A DNA stretch of 32,983 nt, taken from Chitinophagaceae bacterium. GTDB taxonomy: Bacteria; Bacteroidota; Bacteroidia; Cytophagales; JASGCU01. Positions 15,891-25,292 of this stretch are shown piece by piece (position 1 is the first letter of the stretch; the number at the start of each line of letters is the position of its first letter). Below the pieces are notes generated by a model. That model ran no database searches and was not told the origin of the DNA. It was given only the letters and a program-made list of their open reading frames with translations. The position numbers and the translations under genes were made by a program. The DNA lies in the NCBI GenBank assembly GCA_030053935.1, contig JASGCU010000007.1:7009-39991 (forward strand), in the 5' to 3' direction.

Positions 15891-18242
15891 ATGCTCTCTT
15901 ACCGTGTATTTTTTTTATCTCTTCTTTTTGTAAATCAAAATATCTTTGCCCAAGAAAAAAATATACATGGAAACATACTCACAACCACAAAAAAACCTCT
16001 CCCTAATGTAACTATTAGTACACAAGACCCCAAAATAATAATTGCAGTATCTGATTCTTCTGGTTATTTTCTCATAAAAAAACAAATCCCCATTCCAACC
16101 ACTCTTATTTTTCAACATGTAGGATATTATGAAAAAAAACTTTTTTATAATGGAAACAGCCCCATAGAAGTAATATTAGAAGAAGAAACAAAAATTTTGT
16201 CCGATGTAGATATAGAATCTACGAAAGAAAGGAATCAAACACAAAATTTTTTAGAAATAAACCCCAAAATGATTTTAGAAATACCCGCCCCTACTCTTGA
16301 TATTTCACGCCTATTAGCTACTTTACCAGGAGTTGTCGTTACCAGTGAACTCAGCTCCGTATATTCTGTAAGAGGAGGAAGCTATGATGAAAATTTAGTA
16401 TATGTAAATGATATTCCTGTGTATAGACCATTTTTAGTAAAATCAGGACAACAAGAAGGCTTAAGTTTTGTAAATTTAGATATGACCTCCTCTGTATATT
16501 TTTCAGCAGGAGGATGGCAAGCAAAATATGGAGATAAAATGGCTTCTGTTCTAAATGTTACTTATAAAAAACCCACTAAACAATCTGCATCTGTCTCTTT
16601 AGGGCTATTAGGTTCTAACGCCTATTGGGGAGGAAATATAAAAAATATCTCCATACTCATAGGATTCCGTTATAAAGATACTCGCTATCTTTTAAATACT
16701 CTCCCCACACAAGGACAGTATCTTCCTCGTTTTTTCGACATACAATCTTTTATTTCCCTCCCCCAAAAGAAGGTAAATGCACGTTATAGATACCAACTCT
16801 CTTTCTTAAATATGTATGCCCAAAATAAATATTTTACAAAACCCGAAAACGAAGCCGTAGAATTTGGAACTTTCTATAAACAAGTGAGATTTGAAGCGGG
16901 GTTCGATGGACAAGAAATTTTACAATACGAAACCATGCAAAATGCTATCAAATGGACAAATTGGTGGGATGAAAAACATAAATTAGAAGTCGTATTTTCC
17001 ACAACTTATACAGAAGAAAAAGAAAATATAGAATTAGAATCAGGATACCGCCTTTGCGATGTCAATAAAAACACAGCAGATAGCGGATTCAACAAATGTC
17101 TCAATACCATAGGATTAGGAACCCAATACAAACATTCCCGTAATTCTCTCAAAGCCCTTTTCATAAATACAGACACAAGATATTCTCTATTTTGGAACTC
17201 CCAACACACCTCCGAAATGGGAGTAGAGTTTAAAAATGAAAAATTGGACGACCTCATAGACGAATATACCTTTCAAGATTCCGCCGATTTTGCAAAAATA
17301 ACCCAAAAAATTGGATCAAATATATCTCTCAATAATTTCCATTATACCTTTTATATACAACACAACATACAATTAGAGGATCATTCATTTCATATAGGCA
17401 TACGAAATTCTTTTAGCACATTCACAAATCAACTCCTCATAAGTCCAAGAATCCAATACACATATAATTTCGGAAATAAAAAATCCTATTCCATCGGAAT
17501 ATCCACAGGAGTTTACCAACAACCCCCGCTGTATAGAGAAATGCGAAGATACGACGGCTCTATAAATAGACAAATAAAAGCACAAGAATCTTATCATGGC
17601 ATCATCAACCTACAAAAATATTTTAAGTGGAAAAATAAAAACTTCAAAATTATTACAGAATCTTATTGCAAATACCTAAACAACCTCATACCTTATGATA
17701 TAGAAAACATAAATCTCCGCTATTTTGGAGAAAATACTGCTACAGGATGGGCTTATGGAGTTGATTTTAGAATAAATGGAGAATTTATCGCAGGAACAGA
17801 TTCATGGCTGAGCATCGGAATACTAAAAACTACGGAAAACCTTTTTAATGATAAACGAGGACAAATAAGAAGACCCACAGACCAAAGGGTTACCGTAGGA
17901 TTATTTTTTCAAGATTACATCCCACGAATTCCCACAGTAAAAGTATCTCTCAGCTTTTTATACGGAACGGGACTCCCCTTCGGCCCCCCAAAAAATATAG
18001 AATATAGAAACTCATTCCAAGGAAAAGATTACCAAAGATTAGACCTCGGTATTCTAAAAATATTTCCCCTCCCATACCCCTATCTCAAATCTATAACAAT
18101 AAGTTTGGATATACTCAACCTCATAGGAGTCAATAATGTCATCTCCTACAACTGGATAAAAGACTTTGAAAATAACCAATATGCGATACCTAACTCTCTC
18201 TCTTCTCGATTTTTTAACTTCAAACTATCTGTCAATTTTTAA
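15891..18242 (+). CDS. TonB-dependent outer-membrane receptor
   Basis: Outer-membrane receptor for active uptake powered by TonB. Residues 1-20 are a signal peptide (cleavage near Phe-Ala-Gln). A carboxypeptidase-regulatory-like beta-sandwich follows at about 24-95. The plug is at about 120-230, with the typical ISRLLATLPGV and YSVRGGSYDENLVYVNDIPV segments. The rest is a 22-strand-type barrel ending in an aromatic C-terminal strand, FNFKLSVNF, the usual signal for barrel assembly. At 783 aa it is at the short end for Bacteroidota receptors. No SusD partner is present, so a polysaccharide system is unlikely. The ligand cannot be inferred; a metal chelate or small molecule is possible. Confidence 0.88.
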   Translation: MLSYRVFFLSLLFVNQNIFAQEKNIHGNILTTTKKPLPNVTISTQDPKIIIAVSDSSGYFLIKKQIPIPTTLIFQHVGYYEKKLFYNGNSPIEVILEEETKILSDVDIESTKERNQTQNFLEINPKMILEIPAPTLDISRLLATLPGVVVTSELSSVYSVRGGSYDENLVYVNDIPVYRPFLVKSGQQEGLSFVNLDMTSSVYFSAGGWQAKYGDKMASVLNVTYKKPTKQSASVSLGLLGSNAYWGGNIKNISILIGFRYKDTRYLLNTLPTQGQYLPRFFDIQSFISLPQKKVNARYRYQLSFLNMYAQNKYFTKPENEAVEFGTFYKQVRFEAGFDGQEILQYETMQNAIKWTNWWDEKHKLEVVFSTTYTEEKENIELESGYRLCDVNKNTADSGFNKCLNTIGLGTQYKHSRNSLKALFINTDTRYSLFWNSQHTSEMGVEFKNEKLDDLIDEYTFQDSADFAKITQKIGSNISLNNFHYTFYIQHNIQLEDHSFHIGIRNSFSTFTNQLLISPRIQYTYNFGNKKSYSIGISTGVYQQPPLYREMRRYDGSINRQIKAQESYHGIINLQKYFKWKNKNFKIITESYCKYLNNLIPYDIENINLRYFGENTATGWAYGVDFRINGEFIAGTDSWLSIGILKTTENLFNDKRGQIRRPTDQRVTVGLFFQDYIPRIPTVKVSLSFLYGTGLPFGPPKNIEYRNSFQGKDYQRLDLGILKIFPLPYPYLKSITISLDILNLIGVNNVISYNWIKDFENNQYAIPNSLSSRFFNFKLSVNF

Positions 18243-18403
18243 TATTATCCTAAAATACAAAAACTAAAAGTGATTTTATATAAAGTATACTATATATTGA
18301 GTGTCCACAAAAAAAAATTAATTTTTAAATTCCAGTCATTTTTTTTTGGGTATTATTTATTTTTTCATAAAAAAATCAATTGTTAGAACTTAACTCTTAC
18401 ATA

Positions 18404-19633
18404 ATGAAACTTGCCTATTTTATATTTCAAAAAATGAAGCACGGAAGCAAAGATACACTATCCCATACCATATATAGCATTGCTATTGCCTCGCTTGCAA
18501 CTGGAATTGCTACTATCATCGTATCTTTGCTCATCCTCAATGGTTTTGAACGCAAAATTACGGAAAAAATGTTCAACCTCATGGGACATATTACCATCAC
18601 CAAATATAATATGGGAGATAATACTAAAGAATCTGCCTTCCCTCTGCAAACCACCTTCTATAAAAATTGGAAAACTATCCCCTATATATCTCATGTGCAA
18701 AGTTTTACCATTAAAACAGGTATCATCAAAACAGAAAATGAAGTACAAGGGATTGCTCTCAAAGGAATTGGAGAAGATTTTGACACCACAAGATTCCAAG
18801 AGAATATCATAACAGGTAGATTTTTAAAAACAAATCCACAACAAATCCACGAAATCATGATAAGTAAAAAACTATCCGACAAACTCCTTCTATCTCTCGG
18901 ACAAGATATTATAATATACTTTGTGCAAAATCCACCACGATTACGAAAATGTAAAATTGTAGGAATATATTCTACACATATAGAAACCTTCGACGATAAA
19001 TTGATATTTTGTAATAGAACACTCATCCAAAAAATCAACAACTGGGGAGATTCACTCATTAGTGGATACGAAGTGTTCATAAAAAAACAAAGTCAATTAG
19101 ACCAAGCAGAAGTAGAAATTCTCCATACCATAGACGGAAACCTTACTACAGAAACAACCCAAAACAAAGAATTACAATTCTTCGACTGGCTCAAAGTTAT
19201 TCGAAAAAATGTCATTATGCTATTCTATATTATTTTATTTGTAGTAGGATTCAATATAATGTCCGTTCTCTTTATACTCATAATGGAAAGATCTTATTTT
19301 ATTGGAGTAATGCAATCTCTCGGCGCAAGCCATTCTTTAATAAAAAATATCTTTGTATTACAAGGAATGGGTATTATTTTCAAAGGAATACTATTAGGGA
19401 ATACTATAGGATTAACAATAGGAATTATCCAGTATTATTTTGAAATAATTCCATTAGACCCCATGAGCTATTATATTGACGTAGTACCAATAGCATGGGA
19501 TATACCTCTCATATTCCAAATAAATATCATCACTGCTCTCTTGCTTTTTCTCATAATTCTCATACCTACAAGGGTTATTACAAAATTAGACCCTATAAAA
19601 ACAATCGCTTCCAGCTTATCAAAAAACCAATAG
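18404..19633 (+). CDS. ABC transporter permease, LolC/LolE (FtsX) family
   Basis: Inner-membrane permease of the type that releases lipoproteins for transport to the outer membrane. Four transmembrane segments in the FtsX arrangement: one near the N-terminus (about 24-46), then a large periplasmic domain (about 50-260), then three at about 267-290, 315-345 and 365-390. The segment ERSYFIGVMQSLGAS after the second helix is the cytoplasmic coupling motif of the family. The frame opens at a TTG at 18380, but the ATG at 18404 gives the typical N-terminus MKLAYFIFQK. The ATPase gene lolD is not adjacent, as is common in Bacteroidota. Confidence 0.87.
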   Translation: MKLAYFIFQKMKHGSKDTLSHTIYSIAIASLATGIATIIVSLLILNGFERKITEKMFNLMGHITITKYNMGDNTKESAFPLQTTFYKNWKTIPYISHVQSFTIKTGIIKTENEVQGIALKGIGEDFDTTRFQENIITGRFLKTNPQQIHEIMISKKLSDKLLLSLGQDIIIYFVQNPPRLRKCKIVGIYSTHIETFDDKLIFCNRTLIQKINNWGDSLISGYEVFIKKQSQLDQAEVEILHTIDGNLTTETTQNKELQFFDWLKVIRKNVIMLFYIILFVVGFNIMSVLFILIMERSYFIGVMQSLGASHSLIKNIFVLQGMGIIFKGILLGNTIGLTIGIIQYYFEIIPLDPMSYYIDVVPIAWDIPLIFQINIITALLLFLIILIPTRVITKLDPIKTIASSLSKNQ

Positions 19634-19822
19634 GGATAGAATAAGAATACTTCTGTTTTTCTTGAGATTTGGTATTCACCACCCTTCCCACTCCTTTTAA
19701 GAAGAGAAAATTGTATTTGTTCTCAAGTAATACCGAGTGTAGTTAATAATCCATTGCAAAAGATAAGCAAACAGTTATAAATTACAAATGGATTCAAATG
19801 GTTTTTCGATTCGGGTTTAGGT

Positions 19823-21835
19823 TCATTTTTTTTTGTCTTTTGGAGCTTCTTTGAGCATATTTTTGAGCATCTGTATTTCATCTCTGATGCGTGCAGCTTC
19901 CATAAAGTTTAAATCTTTTGCGGCTTGTTCCATAAGAGATTGATTATTTTTTATAACTTTTTCTATTTGTGCGGTTGTCATATATTTTATGACGGGTTCG
20001 GCGACAGAAGCATTTGTTTTTTCTGTTTTTTCTCCAGAGTAAGCGAATGGTTTATTATCCGCTTTGTACCTTCTAATGGATTGAGGAATAATATTATGTT
20101 CTGTATTATATGCTGTTTGTATAGATCTTCTTCTGTTTGTTTCATCAATAGCTGTTTTCATAGAATCGGTCATTTTATCTGCATACATAATTACTTTTCC
20201 ATTTTCATTTCGGGCAGCTCTTCCCATTGTTTGCACTAATGACCTGACATTTCTCAAGAAACCTTCTTTGTCTGCATCTAATATGGCTACTAAGGATACT
20301 TCAGGTAAATCAAGCCCCTCTCTCAATAAATTGACTCCTACAAGAACACTTATACTTCCTTTTCTCAACCCATCTAATATCTCCACTCTGTCCATTGGTT
20401 TTACATCGGAGTGGACGTACCCTGAATGTATACCTGCTTTTTCTAAAAACTTATGTAGTTCCTCTGCCATTCTTTTTGTAAGGGTAGTTATAAGGACGCG
20501 CTCATCATTTTTCACCCTTTCATCAATTTCATTCAGTAAATCATCTATTTGATTCAGAGTAGGTTTTACATAAATAAGAGGGTCTAAAACTCCGGTAGGA
20601 CGTATAATTTGCTCTACTATTATTCCATCTGATTTTTGTAGTTCGTAATCTGCAGGTGTAGCACTCACAAACACCACTCTATTTGCCATACTTTCAAATT
20701 CATTAAAGGTGAGTGGTCTATTATCCAAAGCGGAGGGCAACCGGAATCCATAATCTACTAAATTAATTTTGCGAGACCTGTCTCCTCCCCACATACCTCT
20801 GATTTGGGGAATGGTAACATGGCTTTCATCAACTATCATTAAAAAATCATCAGGAAAATAATCTATGAGGCAGAAAGGACGTTGTCCGGGTTTTCGTCTG
20901 TCAAAATAACGGCTGTAATTCTCTACTCCCGAGCAATATCCTATCTCTCTTATCATTTCTAAATCAAATTCCGTTTTTTCTTGTAATCTTTTGGCTTCAA
21001 ATCCCTTTCCTTCTTTTTCAAAAAAACGTATTTGAGTCATCAAATCGTCTTGTATTTCTTTAATTGCAATCTGAAGAGTTTCTTTTCCTGTAACAAAAAG
21101 GTTAGCAGGAAAAATAGAAATGGCTTCTTCGTTATTTATTTTTTTTCCTGTTTCAGGATCTATTTTTTGAATGGTTTCTATTTCATCACCAAAAAAAATA
21201 ATTCTATAAGCAAAATCTCCATAGGCAATAAAAACATCAACCGTATCACCTTTTACTCTAAAATTCCCTCTATTAAAATCTGTATCACTTCTGCTGTATA
21301 GAATATCTATAAGAGAATATAAAAATTGATTTCTTGGCAATCTATCACCTTTATGCAGTTGTATGACATTTTTTCCAAATTCTTCAGGGTTTCCAATACC
21401 ATATATGCAAGAAACAGATGCCACTACCACCACATCATTTCTACCTGATAAAAGTGCGGCAGTAGCACTTAGACGTAGTTTTTCAATTTCTTGGTTAATG
21501 GATAAATCCTTTTCTATATACGTATTGGAGGAAGGAATAAATGCTTCGGGCTGGTAATAATCATAATAAGAAATGTAATATTCTACAGCATTTTCAGGAA
21601 AGAATCCTTTTAGTTCCTCGTATAATTGATATGCGAGTGTTTTATTATGACTTATCACTAAAGTGGGGCGGTTCAGTTTCTCTATAACATTTGCCATAGT
21701 GAATGTTTTCCCCGAACCTGTTACTCCTAAAAGTGTTTGATAGTTATCTCCTCTCATAAGTCCTTCATAGAGTGATTGTATTGCCTGTGGCTGATCTCCT
21801 GTTGGAGTAAAATCTGATATAACTTTGAAATTCAT
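19823..21835 (-). CDS. uvrB: UvrABC excinuclease subunit B
   Basis: Damage-verification helicase of nucleotide excision repair. Walker A GVTGSGKT at 37-44 with Lys43. The damage-probing beta-hairpin has YYDYYQPEAFIP at about 92-103. The Walker B-type DESH follows, then helicase motifs including LLREGLDLPEV and QTMGRAARN. The C-terminal UVR motif, which contacts UvrA/UvrC, lies at about 625-660 (MEQAAKDLNFMEAARIRDEI). The length of 670 aa is normal. The gene is transcribed away from a decayed coding fragment that ends 24 bp before its start. uvrA and uvrC are not nearby. Confidence 0.98.
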   Translation of the reverse strand: MNFKVISDFTPTGDQPQAIQSLYEGLMRGDNYQTLLGVTGSGKTFTMANVIEKLNRPTLVISHNKTLAYQLYEELKGFFPENAVEYYISYYDYYQPEAFIPSSNTYIEKDLSINQEIEKLRLSATAALLSGRNDVVVVASVSCIYGIGNPEEFGKNVIQLHKGDRLPRNQFLYSLIDILYSRSDTDFNRGNFRVKGDTVDVFIAYGDFAYRIIFFGDEIETIQKIDPETGKKINNEEAISIFPANLFVTGKETLQIAIKEIQDDLMTQIRFFEKEGKGFEAKRLQEKTEFDLEMIREIGYCSGVENYSRYFDRRKPGQRPFCLIDYFPDDFLMIVDESHVTIPQIRGMWGGDRSRKINLVDYGFRLPSALDNRPLTFNEFESMANRVVFVSATPADYELQKSDGIIVEQIIRPTGVLDPLIYVKPTLNQIDDLLNEIDERVKNDERVLITTLTKRMAEELHKFLEKAGIHSGYVHSDVKPMDRVEILDGLRKGSISVLVGVNLLREGLDLPEVSLVAILDADKEGFLRNVRSLVQTMGRAARNENGKVIMYADKMTDSMKTAIDETNRRRSIQTAYNTEHNIIPQSIRRYKADNKPFAYSGEKTEKTNASVAEPVIKYMTTAQIEKVIKNNQSLMEQAAKDLNFMEAARIRDEIQMLKNMLKEAPKDKKK

Positions 21836-21859
21836 TGCTCTTTTTTTACTGATAAAAAA

Positions 21860-22048
21860 CTAAAAAGTATTGTAATGTACTACTTGAAAATGTTCTCCTC
21901 TGTATTTGAGCAAATTGATATTAGAGTTTTTGGCTTTAGATAATACATCTTTGTCAAAACTTATTGCATCGATAATGGGGATAGTCTCATATTTTTGAAT
22001 CCTTGTTTCTTCTGTCTTAAAGGTAGGTATTGTTTTTTCTATTATTTT
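21860..22048 (-). pseudogene. Possible C-terminal relic of an unidentified gene
   Basis: A 62-codon open stretch with no start codon, ending in TAG at 21860-21862, lies 24 bp upstream of uvrB on the same strand. The translation is protein-like, with balanced charged residues: TFKTEETRIQKYETIPIIDA and later LLKYRGEHFQVVHYNTF. An in-frame TAA lies directly upstream inside an A-rich run, where a one-base frameshift would extend the open frame. No family was recognised. An open frame of this length can arise by chance in AT-rich DNA, so confidence is limited. Confidence 0.35.
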
Positions 22049-22090
22049 TTACATATTTTTCTGTTACTCGGTTCTTTCTCTTTTTTTTTA

Positions 22091-22184
22091 TTTGATAAAA
22101 AACACAAAAACATCTATTCCTAAATTAAAAAATATTTTTTAATTTTTATAAAATAAGATCATTATTTCGTTTTTTGTGTATGTT
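22091..22184. repeat. Palindromic dispersed repeat, copy A
   Basis: A 94-bp sequence that recurs at 25517-25612 with three substitutions and two single-T length differences. It contains a perfect 24-bp A/T palindrome (22122-22145), flanked by outer inverted arms ACACAAAAAC (22102-22111) and GTTTTTTGTGT (22169-22179). It lies between the 3' end of the T9SS gene and a coding relic. The symmetry suggests a small non-autonomous element or a genome-wide palindromic repeat. Confidence 0.85.
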
Positions 22185-22196
22185 TGTTCAAATAAT

Positions 22197-22220
22197 GAGG
22201 GCAGAAAAATTTCTGCCCTT
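22197..22220 (-). terminator. GC-rich hairpin after the T9SS gene
   Basis: GGGCAGAA and TTCTGCCC (22199-22206 and 22211-22218) extend by an A-T pair and a G-T wobble to 22197-22220. It is one of the few G/C-rich stems in the intergenic DNA and begins 15 bp past the stop codon of the - strand gene. The following - strand sequence, TCATTATTTG, is only moderately T-rich. The + strand side reaches a T6 run at 22227-22232. Confidence 0.5.
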
Positions 22221-22235
22221 ACGATTATTTTTTCA

Positions 22236-25200
22236 TTACTCTTTTATTATCTTCTCTGCTTTCAATACCTCCCCTTTTTCTCCATAGAGTATAATAATAT
22301 ATTCTCCTTTGGATAAAGTTTTCAAATCTACTCTCAAGCCTAATTCATAATTCCTAATTCTTAATTCATAACTCTTTCCCGTAATATCATATATTTTCAC
22401 AGATGCAACCTTTTGTGTCTTATCATACTGAATGGTTATATAATCATTGGCAGGATTAGGATAGATGCGGATAGCAGAGTTTCCTTTTTCTATGGGAGTG
22501 AGAGGATGCATAGATGGAGTAGTAGAAACTACTACTGTTACCGTTTGCTGAGCGGTAGCGGCATTATATTCTGTATTTTCTACTTGATTAGCTGTAATAG
22601 TAGCAGTTCCAATTGCTTTTGCTGTAGCAGTAGTTCCTCTGATACTTACTTTATTCGTATCCGATGAAGTAAATATTATTGGTACAGGACTATTAGAGGT
22701 AACAATAAGAGTATACTTTTGCCCTATGCTGAGATTAGGAATAGCAGTGAAAGTAAGAGAGGGTATGAGTTTAGTAGAATTTATTACTGTTACATTTTGA
22801 GTAGCGGTAGCAGGATTAAAATTTTCATTTCCTTCTTGCGTGGCAGTAATAGTTACACTTCCTACAGCTTTTGCTGTTAGCGTATTGCCATTCACTGATG
22901 CTATAGTTACATCGGAGCTTCTATAACTTACCATTAAACTACTGCTGGAACTGGCGTTCAGAACTAAAGTTTGTCCTATGGTGGGATTTGATACATTTCC
23001 AAACGTGATAGTTTGGTTTAATTTAGAAATGGTCAATGATCTGGTAATAGGAATGGCTTCTTCATAATTATTATTTCCTGACTGTATAGCAGTAATATTT
23101 ACCGTACCTATACCACGTATAGTTGCAGTATTTCTATTAATACTTACCATCGTATTGGAAGGGACGTAAGATAATTCTAATCTCGAACTTGCAGAAGCAT
23201 TTAAAACAAATGTATTTCCAATAGGAGCATATTGAGGAGAAAGAGCGGGGAAAGAAATAGTTTGAGTTACTTTTATCACCTCTAGTTTTCTGATTACTTC
23301 TGTTGTTTCTATATATGTCGTATCTGCACTTCCATTAGGAGCATTTACAAAAGCACTTATATGTACTATTCCTGCACTTTTTATGGTTACGGTATTTACG
23401 TTGATGGTTGCTATTGAGGGGTTAGAGCTTACAAACCTTATGGGCATAGTAGTGTTAGCAGTAGCACTGATAATAAAGTATGTATCCGTTATTATTTTTT
23501 GTGCGGGTATGGTAAAAGTAATGGTTTGTGGTTTTAATCCTTTAAACCTGCCGTTATTTACGATAAAAGCTCCTGCTTGAGAGTATGATCCTCCTGCGAG
23601 AACGCCATCTATTGCCTGAACTCCCCAATAATATCGTCCATTTGGAAGGTTTGGGAGATCTATATTATAAGAAGTTCCTTGTATAATCCCTGGCTCTGAA
23701 ATTTTCCTCGTGCCGTTATTATTTTCTGTAAAAGATAAAGATGCTTTTATACTATCTCTATTGGTTCTTGTTCCTACATACATATTATAAGAGAGACCCA
23801 TTGTTTCAGTTTCTTGGTCGATTGAGGCACTCCAAGAAAAAAAAGCTTTGCTGTTAACAAAACTTACCTGAGGATTGGTAGGAGGAGTGGGAATTGTGTT
23901 TCTTGATACCACAGCGGTTGTATTTACTCTCGAACTTGCAGAACCTGTGTCTTGACTATAAACATATAACTTAGTGTTATATTCAGAACCCGATAATATT
24001 ATATCTAATGTTCCATTATTATCATAATCCCCAAAGCTTGCATCTACTCCATATAAGAATAATAATTTTTTTTCATCATTTACACTGCTACCAAGATAAG
24101 AGGAAGTTACTTCTGAAAACCCTGTGCCAGAGTTATTTTTATATAATTTCATTTGTGAACTATAAAAATAACTTTTATTAGGTGTAGGTGCTACTGTTCC
24201 AAAAGAGAATATATCTAAAAATCCATCATTATTGTAATCTCTAAAAAAACTCTGTGTTAAATATACACTGTCTGTGATTAATTTTTGATCTCCATTATCA
24301 TAAGCATGTATTCGTTTAGTATTAAACAGGTTTGGGACTTCGGAAAAACGAGAAGAATCATTCCTGTATAGTTTAGATATTGCTCTGTTACAACTGTTCG
24401 TCGTTTCTTCAATACATCCCGAAGTAAATATATCTACATCACCGTCATTGTCATAATCTCCAAAACTTGAAGAACCCGAAGTTATGCCGATAATATTATT
24501 GCTATTTGCAGTGTCCAGTAAAAAACCTGTTCCGTTATTTTTATAAAAAAATGATTTGCCTGCTAATGTGACATCGTCATTCCCAATATCTTGTGTACTC
24601 GCAATCCCTTGTATAATAATATCTGAATTCCCATCATTATTATAATCTACGACCATGATATTAGAACCTAATGTATTCTCAAAAGTAGTATCCGCTACAG
24701 TAAAACTGGTTCCATTATTATTTTTATAAAGAATAGAACGTGCTGCGATAAAACTATAGAAGATTCTTGGGTCTCTGCTGTCAGTGGTACCCGTTATAAA
24801 TATATCCATAAAACCATCATTATTATAATCTAAAACAGCAGATGATGGAATGGATAGACCTTGAAATGCAAAATTACTTCCCGTGAGTTCTCTAAAAGAA
24901 TAGTTAGAGGAATCATTTTCATATAATCTTGCTACCATTGTTCCATTATGATTTCCTATTACAAACAGATCTAAATCCCTATCATTATCATAATCCAGAA
25001 ATTTAGCAGAAGGCGTGGTTGTAAGACCTATAATAGAGGATACAGTATCTTTTACAAATTCTCCATTCTTATTCTGAAATAAGATAGAATTACCGTATCC
25101 TGTTACAAATAAATCTACAAAGCCATCATTATTATAGTCCCCAAAAGTAGAACTAAACGTTTTCTTATCGGGAGACAAACTTGCCGATATATTTAATGGA

Positions 25201-25292
25201 ATCTGTTTCGATAAGCTATAATCCCCCTGTGCTAGCACAAAATGAATGCATAACAGCAAAAATAACATACTTATACTGAGATGTTTTAGCAT
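22236..25292 (-). CDS. FG-GAP repeat surface protein with T9SS sorting domain
   Basis: Large secreted or surface-attached protein exported by the type IX system. From the ATG at 25290-25292 it begins MLKHLSISMLFLLLCIHFVL, a standard signal peptide. The frame continues upstream to 25388, but those codons would add a second hydrophobic stretch. Order of parts: seven FG-GAP/VCBS-like repeats with the calcium-loop pattern DYNNDGFVDLF; a fibronectin-III-like domain; four Big-2-like repeats of about 80 aa, each with an ATI/VSI...TVTI strand pair; and a type A sorting domain starting IRIYPNPANDYI. The sorting domain contains a short heptamer-encoded peptide (22341-22375). Likely roles are adhesion or matrix binding; the ligand is unknown. 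The 94-bp repeats flank the gene on both sides. Confidence 0.88.
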   Translation of the reverse strand: MLKHLSISMLFLLLCIHFVLAQGDYSLSKQIPLNISASLSPDKKTFSSTFGDYNNDGFVDLFVTGYGNSILFQNKNGEFVKDTVSSIIGLTTTPSAKFLDYDNDRDLDLFVIGNHNGTMVARLYENDSSNYSFRELTGSNFAFQGLSIPSSAVLDYNNDGFMDIFITGTTDSRDPRIFYSFIAARSILYKNNNGTSFTVADTTFENTLGSNIMVVDYNNDGNSDIIIQGIASTQDIGNDDVTLAGKSFFYKNNGTGFLLDTANSNNIIGITSGSSSFGDYDNDGDVDIFTSGCIEETTNSCNRAISKLYRNDSSRFSEVPNLFNTKRIHAYDNGDQKLITDSVYLTQSFFRDYNNDGFLDIFSFGTVAPTPNKSYFYSSQMKLYKNNSGTGFSEVTSSYLGSSVNDEKKLLFLYGVDASFGDYDNNGTLDIILSGSEYNTKLYVYSQDTGSASSRVNTTAVVSRNTIPTPPTNPQVSFVNSKAFFSWSASIDQETETMGLSYNMYVGTRTNRDSIKASLSFTENNNGTRKISEPGIIQGTSYNIDLPNLPNGRYYWGVQAIDGVLAGGSYSQAGAFIVNNGRFKGLKPQTITFTIPAQKIITDTYFIISATANTTMPIRFVSSNPSIATINVNTVTIKSAGIVHISAFVNAPNGSADTTYIETTEVIRKLEVIKVTQTISFPALSPQYAPIGNTFVLNASASSRLELSYVPSNTMVSINRNTATIRGIGTVNITAIQSGNNNYEEAIPITRSLTISKLNQTITFGNVSNPTIGQTLVLNASSSSSLMVSYRSSDVTIASVNGNTLTAKAVGSVTITATQEGNENFNPATATQNVTVINSTKLIPSLTFTAIPNLSIGQKYTLIVTSNSPVPIIFTSSDTNKVSIRGTTATAKAIGTATITANQVENTEYNAATAQQTVTVVVSTTPSMHPLTPIEKGNSAIRIYPNPANDYITIQYDKTQKVASVKIYDITGKSYELRIRNYELGLRVDLKTLSKGEYIIILYGEKGEVLKAEKIIKE
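22341..22375 (-). repeat. 7-bp tandem repeat inside the T9SS sorting domain
   Basis: Five units of TAATTCN on the + strand (the last is TAACTCT), with a 7-bp period. On the coding strand they give two 7-aa units, YELRIRN and YELGLRV. They lie between the strand ending YDITGK and the strand VDLKTLSKGEYI of the sorting domain, where the family normally has a short loop. Confidence 0.85.

Noticed and set aside
15867-18393. Similar AAAAAAA-CAATTGTT stretches before the TonB-dependent receptor and permease genes
   Set aside because: Only about 16 bp alike, A-run dominated, and not aligned with a promoter box; not distinguishable from chance.
19661-19734. Inverted repeats CTTGAGA/TCTCAAG and GGTATT/AATACC between the permease gene and uvrB
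   Set aside because: The two pairs interlock and cannot form together; loops exceed 50 nt and there is no T-run.
22236-25292. Repeated DNA segments within the FG-GAP region as a possible CRISPR or minisatellite
   Set aside because: The repeats follow the protein repeat DxNNDGxxD at irregular spacing and encode calcium-loop motifs; no spacers of constant length.
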